Below, piece by piece: positions 27,552 through 36,659 of a stretch of DNA of 64,000 nucleotides. The position numbers and the translations under genes were made by a program. This DNA is from Fastidiosipila sanguinis (lineage in GTDB: Bacteria; Bacillota; Clostridia; Saccharofermentanales; Fastidiosipilaceae). Position 1 is the first letter of the stretch. Each line of letters starts with the position of its first letter. The stretch spans positions 868,001-932,000 of the forward strand of contig NZ_CP027226.1 of assembly GCF_002998295.1 (NCBI RefSeq), read 5' to 3'. Below the pieces are notes generated by a model. It had not been told where the DNA came from, did not search any database, and saw only the letters and a program-made list of their open reading frames with translations.

Positions 27552-27612
27552 ATTATACACCCTATTATTAAAAACAAATAGATTCATTATAGCAATACTT
27601 TTTTTTAATCAA
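27552..27612 (-). promoter_or_regulatory. Possible promoter region of the maturase-precursor operon
   Basis: Two TATAAT hexamers lie on the minus strand (27586-27591 and 27552-27557). Their -35 partners are imperfect: TTGATT at 27607-27612 has a 15-bp spacer and TTGTTT has 14 bp. One of these probably drives the operon. Confidence 0.35.
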
Positions 27613-27640
27613 TTCATTAGAACTACTACAACTAGTTTTC

Positions 27641-28612
27641 TCTAGTGTTGTCAACATATGTGACCAAAGCCATCTGATTTTAAATCTATGCTACTCTTGC
27701 CATATAGTCCTCTACCATTTCATTTGGTGTCTTAAAATCCCAGTACTCTTCTTGCTATATTATTTGTCCTTACACTATATCGTTGAAATGATTTATACAT
27801 TTCCTTTCACTTTTAAATCTTCTTCTACTGTAAAAGAGTTCATTGTCTATTTTATGGCTTCTTTCAACTACTCCATTTTGCCAAGGTGAATATGGTCTTG
27901 TCCTTATGTACTTTATTCCTAATTGTCTTAGACTCTTTTCAAATAAAGATTCTTTCCTTCCTCTATCATTGCAAAATTCACGACCGTTATCTGTTTGCAC
28001 TGTTTTTATCTTAAATCCAAATTCTTCTTCTAGGGTTTTTAACATATTTGATGTTTCATACGTGCTATTTTCGTTTACTATCTTTAATACTCTTTTCCTG
28101 CTATATAGGTCTATGGCTGTTATCTGATAGTATCTCTGATAATTACTCTTAAATCCTATACATTCAAGCGGCACGTATTTTACATCTATCTCTACAAACT
28201 CTCCTGGATATCTTCCTTCTAACGGTTTATATTTACTTTTAGGATAACTGACATTTCTTGGTTTTTCGTATTCTTTTAGTTTCTTTATCTGTTTGCACAT
28301 TGACTCATAACTACGCTTATATCCAGCATCTCTGCATTTTCTATAGACTTGTCCTAATCCCTCATGTTTATGATAACGATATTTTTCTCTGATAATTTTT
28401 ATCTCATCTTCGGTATGTGATTTCGGATGACTAGGGGACGTCTTGATTTCATTTGACTAATGGATCGTATTGTACCATAATATTCTTTCGCAACTTGTAA
28501 CTTGTTGCCTATCAGTATCATTCTCTGCGGCATCTGCATGTATATGCTTATGCATATTTTCCAACTCCTCTGGCGTGGATATTTAATTTCTCCATATAGT
28601 GTAAATTTCTAA
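27641..28612 (-). mobile_element. Decayed second copy of the insertion sequence
   Basis: The left end repeats TCTAGTGTTGTCA exactly as at 15033. The following kilobase is near identical to the intact IS up to about 28400, then becomes increasingly scrambled. Small indels break the transposase (for example an extra A near 27736 and a missing T near 27804). The longest piece of frame is 27770-28300. The right inverted repeat is not recognisable. It sits between the maturase gene and the transport genes of the peptide cluster. No target duplication can be found. Confidence 0.88.
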
Positions 28613-28749
28613 GTAATACTACACAAAGCCTAAGCTTTTTTATGCTAATATAATAATCTACTGTTCTTATTTAGATTGAATTAGTGAAATTTATCTTACT
28701 ATGAGATAGACAATCTTCCATTTAAATAAACTATTTGTCGTCTATTCAA

Positions 28750-28778
28750 TTGCTATTTATAGAATAAAGGAGTATAAT
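28750..28778 (+). promoter_or_regulatory. Promoter of the membrane-anchored protein gene
   Basis: TTGCTA (28750-28755) and TATAAT (28773-28778) are 17 bp apart, 31 bp upstream of the ATG at 28810. Confidence 0.65.
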
Positions 28779-28809
28779 ACATGTAGTAATTGGAGGTGGG
28801 GAGAAAATA

Positions 28810-29424
28810 ATGAAAAGAAAATATCTTATTTTACCAGTTTTTATCGTTGTAATTATACTTCTATTATTTTCTATTAATAAATTTTCAGGTTATAAAAATA
28901 TCAAATCTACTGAGTCTAATATGAATAATTCTAAATTAACGTCTAATGATAACTTGGATGAATTCGATAGAAGTAAGGAAGATATTGCAATAGATCAAAA
29001 GATTTCTCAACAACGCAAGAAAAATGAAAAGACATATAAAGAAGATGGAATTGCTGGTTCTTTTGTCGCTGGAAGTGGATTAGCTCCAAAAAGATCAAAA
29101 GAAGATTTTGTATCTATAATGAATGGGCTTAGCAAGTACATTGATGAGCATCCTGATCTTTATCCAAAATATGATGAGTTCTCTGAAGAAATGACTGTAG
29201 GCACTTCAGTAGACCCTAGATTTGAAAAATTAATTTATGGAGAACCACGAGCTAATAGCGAGTTAATAGCTAATGTCGACAAATCTGATTTGATTGTTAT
29301 GGAAGCACGAAGACTTGATGGCAATTATGATGATGTCCTTATGCAAAAAAATACTGATGGAGTTTGGGAAGTTTTATTTGTTGGGAATTACTATTCGATT
29401 AAAGATGATTTATTTAAGAAATAG
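28810..29424 (+). CDS. Membrane-anchored extracytoplasmic protein of unknown function
   Basis: This 204-aa protein has an N-terminal membrane anchor or signal (MKRKYLILPVFIVVIILLLF), then a charged Ser/Asn/Lys stretch and a folded C-terminal domain (about 75-204). I recognise no family motif. A GGAGGTGGGGAG site precedes the ATG and the gene has its own promoter. It is the only plus-strand gene inside the peptide cluster, convergent with the exporter across a shared terminator. A self-protection (immunity) role is a reasonable guess for a small anchored protein in such a place, but the sequence does not prove it. Confidence 0.6.
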   Translation: MKRKYLILPVFIVVIILLLFSINKFSGYKNIKSTESNMNNSKLTSNDNLDEFDRSKEDIAIDQKISQQRKKNEKTYKEDGIAGSFVAGSGLAPKRSKEDFVSIMNGLSKYIDEHPDLYPKYDEFSEEMTVGTSVDPRFEKLIYGEPRANSELIANVDKSDLIVMEARRLDGNYDDVLMQKNTDGVWEVLFVGNYYSIKDDLFKK

Positions 29425-29458
29425 ATTGTTTTTTAATTTTTAAAATATAAGATTATCT

Positions 29459-29497
29459 AAAGTAATGGGACATCATATACTCCCGTTACTTTTTTTG
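29459..29497. terminator. Terminator between convergent genes
   Basis: AAAGTAATGGGA (29459-29470) pairs with TCCCGTTACTTT (29481-29492; one G-T pair) and is followed by a T run on the plus strand. Confidence 0.85.
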
Positions 29498-29507
29498 TTC
29501 CACTTAT

Positions 29508-31307
29508 CTATAACTTTGTCGATCCTTCATGAGTATTGAATAGTTTTTTATACATATTGTTATTTCTTAATAAATACTCATGGTTACCGTGATCTGTTAT
29601 CACTCCATCTTCTATCACAAAAATCTCATCAATACCTTCAACTGAAAAAAATCTATGGGTTATTATTATATTTAGAAAATCTCCTGTTTTTTCTATGATG
29701 TTATTGAATACGCTATATTCTGCTAACAAATCCAAATTGGATGTAGGCTCATCAAAAATTCTAATCTGAGATTCTTCATCTTGATAAAAAGTTCTAGATA
29801 AATTCACCCTTTGCCACTGTCCCGACGATAAATCCTCGCTTTTCTCCCACCCTAAAGTCACAATTTCATCAAACTTTCTTTGCTTTTTTCTAATAAAATT
29901 AGAACTGCATCCTAATCTACTTGCTCTTTCTAACCGAGATTTATCAATTTTGCTATTGTCAATCATAGAAATATTTTCTGCAATTGTCAGTGGTAGTTTT
30001 GTAAAATCTTGAAAATTTGCACTCACAAGCGAACAATAGTCCTCGAGACTATAAAAAGAAATATTTTTCCCATTAATTAAAACTTCCCCCCTACTTGGTG
30101 AATATAACCCTAATATCAACTTCACTAATGTTGTTTTTCCTGATCCATTTAATCCTATAATCTCATATGTTTTCCCAGCTTGAAAATACATACTAATCCC
30201 TTTTAATATATATTCTTCACTTTGCGGATACTTAAACCAAACATCTCTAAGTTCTATATCATATAAGCTATTTAATTTATACCTATTTTTAGAGCTGTCT
30301 ACGGATATTTTATGTTTCTCGTAAATGCTTTGTAAATATCGATAACTGTCCAAATAAAGTAAACTATCATATAGATTTAGTAATGATGAAATAAAGTTGA
30401 TTAAACAATTTTGTAAATGGTCTACTGCCCCAAAAACCATTGTAATATATCCTATTGTATGTTTTTTTGCTATACCATCAAATATAATTAATACTTTTGT
30501 GCCATAAGTTGCTAGTGATTCGGTAATATCACCAAAACTAGTCAAAAATAAATTTTGTCTATTAACGTTCTTCTTCTTTATTAATATGTCATTATAAATA
30601 GCACCTAATTTTCTTATTATAAAATCAAAAGCTGAAAAAATTTTTAAATCTCTACTCCCTTGATAGGAGTATGATGTCTTTTTAAGATATTCAGCTAATC
30701 TAAGACTTTCATAAGTCTCGTCATACATTTGATACATTGTCTCTACAGCTTTTTTATTTAATGTAAATATCGGTATGAGAGATAGCATAATTAATACTAT
30801 TAACCATATGTTAAAACTTAGTATTATTTTTACAACCCCAACAAATACCACTATATTTTTTATTATGTCAACAAATATATCAATCATGTTTGATACTTTT
30901 GAGGTCGTGTTATCTCCAACTTTTCCTAAATGATTTTGAGTATCTGGATTCTCAATTTCACTTAATGTTAATTCACTAGAAAATTTAACTATATCTTCAG
31001 AAATCTTCATTTCAATCTTTGTTGTATAAACATCATTTATATATTTAATTAATTTATTAGATACTATACTCATCATATAAACAGCAAAATGAATGCACAA
31101 TAATACTATAATAGTTTTTTTATCTATTCCAAACTTTAATCCGTCAGCTATTTCATTTATAATTTCTTCCCATACTTTTAAATTTATTACAGAGGGTAAT
31201 CCCGAAATAATACTTAAAAAAAGCAGTAAAATAAAATAGAGCATAGAACTTTTCGCTAAAATTTTAACAGCCATTTTTAAAGTACTCAATTTTAATTTGT
31301 TGTTCAT
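29508..31307 (-). CDS. ABC exporter (fused membrane and ATPase domains)
   Basis: This 599-aa protein has six predicted membrane helices in the first 320 residues. The ATPase domain has Walker A GLNGSGKTT (about 385-393), signature LSSGQWQR (about 490) and Walker B/D-loop IFDEPTSNLD. It is the right length for a homodimeric type IV (MsbA-like) exporter. It lacks the N-terminal C39 peptidase found in many bacteriocin exporters, so leader removal must come from another protein. It lies downstream of the M16-like gene on the same strand and is the likely export route for the modified peptide. GGGGGAG precedes the ATG. Confidence 0.9.
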   Translation of the reverse strand: MNNKLKLSTLKMAVKILAKSSMLYFILLLFLSIISGLPSVINLKVWEEIINEIADGLKFGIDKKTIIVLLCIHFAVYMMSIVSNKLIKYINDVYTTKIEMKISEDIVKFSSELTLSEIENPDTQNHLGKVGDNTTSKVSNMIDIFVDIIKNIVVFVGVVKIILSFNIWLIVLIMLSLIPIFTLNKKAVETMYQMYDETYESLRLAEYLKKTSYSYQGSRDLKIFSAFDFIIRKLGAIYNDILIKKKNVNRQNLFLTSFGDITESLATYGTKVLIIFDGIAKKHTIGYITMVFGAVDHLQNCLINFISSLLNLYDSLLYLDSYRYLQSIYEKHKISVDSSKNRYKLNSLYDIELRDVWFKYPQSEEYILKGISMYFQAGKTYEIIGLNGSGKTTLVKLILGLYSPSRGEVLINGKNISFYSLEDYCSLVSANFQDFTKLPLTIAENISMIDNSKIDKSRLERASRLGCSSNFIRKKQRKFDEIVTLGWEKSEDLSSGQWQRVNLSRTFYQDEESQIRIFDEPTSNLDLLAEYSVFNNIIEKTGDFLNIIITHRFFSVEGIDEIFVIEDGVITDHGNHEYLLRNNNMYKKLFNTHEGSTKL

Positions 31308-31348
31308 GCTTATCTCCCCCCGCTCAAAATGATTGAAGCAAAATGCAT

Positions 31349-32440
31349 TTATGAGCCCTCTTCAAAAAACAAACCTATATAAGCTAGAAAATTTTCCTCA
31401 CTCAGAACATCTAGTGATTTTGTCAGTATATTATAGTCTCTGCATAAATAAGATTCGCCATATACACAATTATAAATTATTTCTTTCCTTAAATCCTCAG
31501 CCTTAATTAGATTGTACTCGCATTTATTTACATTATTTAGAAACCATTCCTTTATCTCTCTATATATTTCTACTCCTTCCGAAAAGATTTTATCTTTATT
31601 TTTAGATGCTTTGATAAAATTTTTTTTTGCATTTTCGAATTTAGTTTTCCCGTTCATTTCAAATGATTCGTATAGAAATAAGTTATTATATAGAATAATC
31701 CTTCCCTGTCCACGATCCTTAGTGAAATCTAAACTCGTTAACATTAGTCTTCTAATGATATTAGATAACATAATTTTAGATAAATGATTTGCTAAAAAAT
31801 AAATCTCCTCTTTTTTTGTAAAAATGTTTTTATTCTTGTAAATTAATCTAATATTGTTCTCAGTAAATTCACTTGTAAATATTATATTATTTAGAGTACT
31901 CGTTTTATCTTTTAAATCCTCAAATATATTTTCTTCCTGGCATCTTATAGGGTTGCCTGATGCATCAAAAATATAAATATTTTTCTTATCCAAATAAATC
32001 GCTTTACTAAAATCTACATCTTGAATCCTTTCTAAATCTACTGACTCTAAACCTAGAGGTGATCCTGAAAAAAAACCATTTACTTTTAAACACATATCTA
32101 TATATTTTTGTATATCTACGCTTCTAGATTGAATTTCATCAGATACCTCTACTATGGCTTTCGCTAATATTTCTCGATCAGTATTCCAAATTCTAGTTAT
32201 TTCTATATCTATAAAATTAATAATTTTGTCTATTTTATTTTTTCTGGATACCCACCAAAAGAGCATATATATTCCAGATGTTTCTCCAAAAATTTTCACC
32301 CCTAATTCTTTTCTTATACGTAATATTAAATAATGCTCTAACAAATGAGCGTATCCATCATCCATAGTATACTCAGCCCTCTGAAACATTAAAAAAGTAC
32401 TATACATATTCATGCTCTTTAACTTTTCTAATAAATCCAT
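31349..32440 (-). CDS. Short M16-like (AlbE/AlbF-type) putative peptidase of the peptide cluster
   Basis: This 363-aa protein reads GYAHLLEHYLILRI at residues 29-42. HLLEH fits the inverted zinc motif HxxEH of M16 peptidases, and AIVEVSDEIQ about 65 residues later resembles the segment carrying the third ligand Glu. The rest is poorly conserved, and it is half the size of a full M16 protein, as are AlbE and AlbF of the subtilosin operon. It may remove the leader or assist export. It overlaps the upstream permease by 41 bp from the first ATG; an ATG at 32407 overlapping that stop is an alternative start. Assignment rests on motif plus context. Confidence 0.6.
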   Translation of the reverse strand: MDLLEKLKSMNMYSTFLMFQRAEYTMDDGYAHLLEHYLILRIRKELGVKIFGETSGIYMLFWWVSRKNKIDKIINFIDIEITRIWNTDREILAKAIVEVSDEIQSRSVDIQKYIDMCLKVNGFFSGSPLGLESVDLERIQDVDFSKAIYLDKKNIYIFDASGNPIRCQEENIFEDLKDKTSTLNNIIFTSEFTENNIRLIYKNKNIFTKKEEIYFLANHLSKIMLSNIIRRLMLTSLDFTKDRGQGRIILYNNLFLYESFEMNGKTKFENAKKNFIKASKNKDKIFSEGVEIYREIKEWFLNNVNKCEYNLIKAEDLRKEIIYNCVYGESYLCRDYNILTKSLDVLSEENFLAYIGLFFEEGS

Positions 32441-33485
32441 AAAGGATCAACTCACTTATCAAAAACAATAAGACGAGAAATAATACCAGTTTTATCCCCA
32501 CATAGATGAAATTTTCAATTTTAAAAATTTCAGAAGGTAAGTAGTTAACGAAAATCATATGACTCTTATTTCTAAATAATTTCAACAAAGTAAACTGCCA
32601 TGCACCCAATAAAACCATTAGACCATAACCCACTTTGACGCTTTTACTTAGAATACTGATAATTAAACTAATATTTACTATGACAAGTGTTTCTATATAA
32701 GCAATAAGGATTTGCATTATAAATGTTTTATATATGCTCCAGGATGTCGTTGCTAAAAAATATTTAGGTATTGTTTGAATATTTAGATGGTATCCATTTA
32801 GGCTATACCTACTCCAAACAAATAAGTAGAGAAGTAAGATACCAAAGATGAATATACCAGTTGAAAGTTCATAGGCATTAATCCAATTGATTTTATTAAT
32901 TTGGTCTTTTCCATATTTTGTGCTGATATTTATTTCATGAAATCCCGATCTTTTACTTTTATGGTAAATAGGGATTGACATGAGCATAATAAATAGCCAT
33001 ATTACATAAAGTGTTTGTGGGAAAAGCGTATCGATAACTTTCCAACCTTCGACATAACCATCTTGTAATGATTGTAAAGTAGGTGTTTTTCCTGAATCTT
33101 GTGATTCAATAAGTTTCGCCCTTTCACCAAAAAACTTTTTATTGGCATTTTCAAGAGTATTCCAATTTTCCCCATATACTCTTTTTATCTTCTCTACAAT
33201 AAACTGATCTTGAACATCAATCGTATTTCGTTCGGAGACATCAGCACCTATATATTTTTTTATCATTGTAGAAATTGATTCATTAGACAATTTAGTATCT
33301 TCAATAAAAAATCTCCATTCTGTTCCATCACTAATTTCCATATTTTCTTGATATAAATATTCTTTTGAGACACTGAAAAGGCCGGATAGGATGATGAAGA
33401 TAATGGCTATTCCGTAAACAAAAACAATTTTTTCTCTTAAGAGCGTTTTTAAGTTTTCATTGTGGAGTGTATTTAACTTTTTCAT
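32400..33485 (-). CDS. ABC-2 type permease, second subunit
   Basis: This 361-aa membrane protein has one N-terminal helix (VFVYGIAIIFIILSGLFSV), a long extracytoplasmic loop (about 45-150) and five more helices in the C-terminal 200 residues. This is the layout of ABC-2 permeases used in peptide export or self-protection. It starts 13 bp after the stop of the first permease and should pair with it. The loop is hydrophilic and shows no enzyme motif. Substrate is inferred from context only. Confidence 0.8.
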   Translation of the reverse strand: MKKLNTLHNENLKTLLREKIVFVYGIAIIFIILSGLFSVSKEYLYQENMEISDGTEWRFFIEDTKLSNESISTMIKKYIGADVSERNTIDVQDQFIVEKIKRVYGENWNTLENANKKFFGERAKLIESQDSGKTPTLQSLQDGYVEGWKVIDTLFPQTLYVIWLFIMLMSIPIYHKSKRSGFHEINISTKYGKDQINKINWINAYELSTGIFIFGILLLYLFVWSRYSLNGYHLNIQTIPKYFLATTSWSIYKTFIMQILIAYIETLVIVNISLIISILSKSVKVGYGLMVLLGAWQFTLLKLFRNKSHMIFVNYLPSEIFKIENFIYVGIKLVLFLVLLFLISELILYGFIRKVKEHEYV

Positions 33486-33498
33486 TCCTGATCCCTCC

Positions 33499-34707
33499 TT
33501 AAATATAATAATTTCTCAATAACCATTTACTAGCAAATTCGAGAATAAGAATGTATAGACAGCCAACCATTATTGTTACAAACCCATACGGAACTATCTG
33601 ATCTCCTATAAAAAAAAGTTTATTCGTACTCAATATCCCACGAATAAAATTTTGCGGAAGTAGATTGAATACTACTTCAGAAGTGTTAGCCAGCCAATTA
33701 GATTTATATGTTAACAACACTTCTAATAAAGTAAATACTACAATTGTTCCCTTATCGTTTTTTAATAACAAAGATAAAAAGGATATAAAATATACATAAA
33801 TAAATGTAGCTATTAACCCTACTGCTATCTTAAATAATATCCCTTGCCATACTTTGAGAGAAAAGATATTCACTGAGTCAATAAATTGTATGGACGAATT
33901 CCAACCGTGAAGTCCATAAATAACACCTACAATTAGAAGAATTGATAAAATATACATTAAGTATATACTTGCTCCAAATAGCAATTGAGCGAATATTTTA
34001 TGACCATATAATTTCTTTCTTGATTCTCGATTATAAAGCGTAATTTCACTCATGCCTACCGTTGAATTTTTTTGAAATGCAGATGCAAAGAGGACACTTA
34101 AAAAAATCGCAAAACCCCACCAAGTCTGTTCTAAAGAATTCGAAAACGCCTGCCACCCCATATTATACGCATAATAGAAAGGTTCTTCGACCGCCTTCGC
34201 TTTGGAATATATTAATTTATACTCTTGATCAGAATACGGCGTTTCTGTCCTTTTAAGCACTTCAATAACTGTCTTTGGCCAATTAACATAAAAATCTTCC
34301 ATTTCTTGTTCTGTCAAATTCATGTCTATATAGGTCGTTAAAATATCTTGTCCATAGGGAGCATTTAACGTCATGAATAGAAAATCTTGTGGATAGACTA
34401 ATTTTAATCCAAGTTTCCTATCCTCTTTTCGAGTTCCTTCGATATATGGTTTTCCATTACTTCTATCATATCGTTCTTTTTCTTTAAGCATGTATTCTTT
34501 GGTGACATATCCATCCGAAACTTTGGCTTGTTCTGATAATATTTTCCATCCACCTATACCACTATAAAATTCACCATTGTTGTCTATAATATCGACACTT
34601 GATATGGAGACAATGGAGGATAGTATGATAAGAAAAAAAATAACAAGCAATATGGCGCTATTGCTATGTATGATTTTTTTAAGCTCTAACCTTGTTAATC
34701 CTTTCAT
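33499..34707 (-). CDS. ABC-2 type permease, first subunit
   Basis: This 402-aa protein has an N-terminal helix (SAILLVIFFLIILSSIVSI), a large outside loop (about 30-190) and several membrane helices afterwards, the same plan as the next gene. GGAG lies before the ATG and the gene starts next to the ATPase stop (one base between). Together with that ATPase and the second permease it forms a likely three-part transporter of the bacitracin/lantibiotic-protection kind. Confidence 0.82.
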   Translation of the reverse strand: MKGLTRLELKKIIHSNSAILLVIFFLIILSSIVSISSVDIIDNNGEFYSGIGGWKILSEQAKVSDGYVTKEYMLKEKERYDRSNGKPYIEGTRKEDRKLGLKLVYPQDFLFMTLNAPYGQDILTTYIDMNLTEQEMEDFYVNWPKTVIEVLKRTETPYSDQEYKLIYSKAKAVEEPFYYAYNMGWQAFSNSLEQTWWGFAIFLSVLFASAFQKNSTVGMSEITLYNRESRKKLYGHKIFAQLLFGASIYLMYILSILLIVGVIYGLHGWNSSIQFIDSVNIFSLKVWQGILFKIAVGLIATFIYVYFISFLSLLLKNDKGTIVVFTLLEVLLTYKSNWLANTSEVVFNLLPQNFIRGILSTNKLFFIGDQIVPYGFVTIMVGCLYILILEFASKWLLRNYYI

Positions 34708-34708
34708 G

Positions 34709-35560
34709 TCAATCTCCTTTTACAATAAAATAATCCTCTAAATTACTATTGACTTCAGTAGCCCCTTCAACTTTTGGCCCATGATAGCGTACAATCATCC
34801 CCCCATCAATTACTTTAATACGTATAATAAAAATATCTTTTCTTAATTCTTCAAAGGTATCTGTGTTAACTGTAATCTCGTATATATTATGAATAGAATC
34901 TACCAATTCAGAAACCTTTTTAATGTCACTCACTGCACCGTTGTTTACAAGAATCACCTTCGAGGTAATAGCATCGATATCGGAGATAATATGAGTAGAA
35001 AATAAAATAATTTTTTCACTACTCATCTTACTGATAATATTAGAAAACCTATTTCTTTCTTTTGGATCTAATCCTGCTGTTGGCTCATCTAAAACTAGAA
35101 TGCTCGGATCATTTAATATCGCTTGTGCAATTCCAACTCGACGCTTCATTCCCCCTGAAAAACTATACACCTTTTTATCTGCCACATCAGACAAGTTAAC
35201 AAAATCCAAGACCTCTTCAATTCTCGTTTTTAATTCCTTATTTCTTAATCCTTTAAGCGCTCCTATGTAAGATAAAAAATCTTTTGCTGTATAGGCAGGA
35301 TGAACTGAAAACTCTTGCGGAACGTATCCTATTTCATCTCTATACGCATCTTGAATGGACATAATATTATTGTCATTCCAAAGAATCTCACCTGTCGAAG
35401 GTTTCATTACGTTGGTTATCATACGTAATAGAGTTGTTTTACCAGCTCCATTGTTTCCCAAGATACCATAAATCCCTTCTGGTATTTGTAAGTTCACCGA
35501 TTTTAAGGCAACTTTCTTCCCATAATTTTTACCAATATCTTTTAGTTCAACTATATTCAA
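34709..35560 (-). CDS. ABC transporter ATP-binding protein
   Basis: The best start is TTG at 35560 (reads NIVELKDIGKNYGKK), placed after GGGGTG; the frame extends 20 codons further up without a site. The 283-aa protein has Walker A GNNGAGKTT, a Q-loop, signature SFSGGMKRR and LVLDEPTAGLDP, all intact, plus a C-terminal regulatory extension. First gene of the five-gene transport operon running to 29508. Two direct repeats 165-200 bp upstream may be regulator sites. Confidence 0.9.
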   Translation of the reverse strand: MNIVELKDIGKNYGKKVALKSVNLQIPEGIYGILGNNGAGKTTLLRMITNVMKPSTGEILWNDNNIMSIQDAYRDEIGYVPQEFSVHPAYTAKDFLSYIGALKGLRNKELKTRIEEVLDFVNLSDVADKKVYSFSGGMKRRVGIAQAILNDPSILVLDEPTAGLDPKERNRFSNIISKMSSEKIILFSTHIISDIDAITSKVILVNNGAVSDIKKVSELVDSIHNIYEITVNTDTFEELRKDIFIIRIKVIDGGMIVRYHGPKVEGATEVNSNLEDYFIVKGD

Positions 35561-35724
35561 CTCTACACACCCCTTTTTATTGCACAATTTAAAAAATTGA
35601 TAACACAATAAGTATTTCACTAAATCTATTTTACCACTAAATCAAATATATTGCATTTTTAATGTTTTTCTCAGGCTATACTCCATTAGTAGTATTTATT
35701 ATCTTTTACTTTATGTTTTAAACC

Positions 35725-35766
35725 ATCCTGTCCACACAACTTCAAATATCTATCCTGTCTACACAC
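35725..35766. repeat. Two direct repeats in the 35561-35956 gap upstream of the transport operon
   Basis: ATCCTGTCCACACA (35725-35738) recurs as ATCCTGTCTACACA (35752-35765) with 27 bp between starts. They lie 165-200 bp before the ATPase gene. The remainder of this roughly 400-bp gap shows no gene. Confidence 0.55.
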
Positions 35767-35847
35767 CCCTACGATTTTTACTATTAATATGTTTCCACAA
35801 GGTATTTTTCAAATAGAAAAATGACTTTTAAGATTTCTTCTAAAATA

Positions 35848-35889
<42 letters not shown>

Positions 35890-35959
35890 ATTTTCTTGAC
35901 ATCAATACTACACTCTCAACTTATGTCGTCATTATACAATCTGTTTAAATATAGCAAAA

Positions 35960-35985
35960 AAAATAAAGGCAGTCCGAAGACTGCC
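35960..35985 (-). terminator. Terminator of the short SSB-like copy
   Basis: GGCAGTC-CGAA-GACTGCC (35968-35985) with a T-rich tail on the minus strand. The same hairpin follows the full-length copy at 42648-42665. Confidence 0.88.
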
Positions 35986-35990
35986 GATAT

Positions 35991-36386
35991 TTACCTCTCT
36001 ACGCCTTTGCTATGGTCTTTCTTATTAGATTTAGTTTTATCGTCTGTCTTAAAGCTTTTTATTTGCCCTAATATGGACTTTTTATTCTTATCTTGACTCT
36101 TTACTTGTTCTTTTGCCTTTAAGAGCTTAGAAGACAAAATACGAACATTTTTATCTTCCTTGCTGTTATTATCAATGCTTGTTTTTACTTGACCAAATAT
36201 TTTAACAAAATCTCCTTGTTTTAGGTTCTCTATATCTTTTGTCTTATCTCCATATACTGAACAATTGGTATAAATTTTATTACCATCATCATCTTTAGAA
36301 ACAAGAGAAAAGTTACTTACCTTGAACTTTTCTCCATTAGCATTTTCTCTTTCAAGATTTTCTAATTTTCCAGTTATATTTCCCAA
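35991..36386 (-). CDS. Short SSB-like (OB-fold) protein, N-terminally deleted copy
   Basis: This product of about 131 aa begins at a TTG (GGA AAT ATA follows) created by joining the ribosome-binding region of the full gene directly to its codon for GNI. GGAGG is only four bases from the TTG, which may weaken translation. The sequence is otherwise nearly identical to residues 89-218 of the gene at 42671-43327. It keeps the part with YTNCSVYGDKT and QGDFVKIFGQVKT, which looks like an OB-fold of single-stranded DNA-binding proteins, followed by a Lys-rich tail. It may be a working domain-only form or a relic of duplication. Confidence 0.65.
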   Translation of the reverse strand: MGNITGKLENLERENANGEKFKVSNFSLVSKDDDGNKIYTNCSVYGDKTKDIENLKQGDFVKIFGQVKTSIDNNSKEDKNVRILSSKLLKAKEQVKSQDKNKKSILGQIKSFKTDDKTKSNKKDHSKGVER

Positions 36387-36427
36387 TTTCCTCCTTGTAC
36401 TAAATAAGGAGAGCCTTTCGCCCTCCT

Positions 36428-36544
36428 TTACCTCTCTTGTCGTTTTTTTTCTTGGTTTTTTAGTTGCCTTAATCTTTCTTCTGTATCGTCAATTTTATCT
36501 TTTATGTCTTTTGTCTCTTGTCTTATTTGTTCTAATTTTTTCAT
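36428..36544 (-). CDS. 38-aa charged helical peptide
   Basis: The frame from ATG at 36544 to TAA at 36428 gives MKKLEQIRQETKDIKDKID and ends KKRQER. It is almost wholly charged and predicted to be one helix or coiled coil. AAAGGAAATAAG precedes it and the next gene's site follows, so it probably is translated. Small coiled-coil proteins (for example the DUF3847 type) are common in these elements, but this one is too short to assign. Its last codons resemble the C-terminus of the giant helicase, in line with the duplicated segment. Confidence 0.5.
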   Translation of the reverse strand: MKKLEQIRQETKDIKDKIDDTEERLRQLKNQEKKRQER

Positions 36545-36659
36545 ACTTATTTCCTTTATTGTAATAAAAAAAGAGATAACATTTTTGCTATCCCTTTCAA
36601 AGTTTCATTATTAAAATTTTATGTCTTTTGAAATATCATTTATGTTTCTATGATGATTT

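Larger units (their letters stand above)
35957..36429. repeat. Large direct repeat, left copy (right copy 42637-43372)
   Basis: From the A-rich tract before the GGCAGTC hairpin through the SSB-like coding region and on through the intergenic GGAGAG segment, the sequence is nearly the same as 42637-43372. The exception is a block of 263 bp (43065-43327) present only in the right copy. The two copies bracket the second cargo block. Confidence 0.9.

Noticed and set aside
27770-28300. A separate 176-aa transposase gene
   Set aside because: It is only the longest unbroken piece of the decayed IS copy, with frameshifts at both ends, so it is described under the mobile element.
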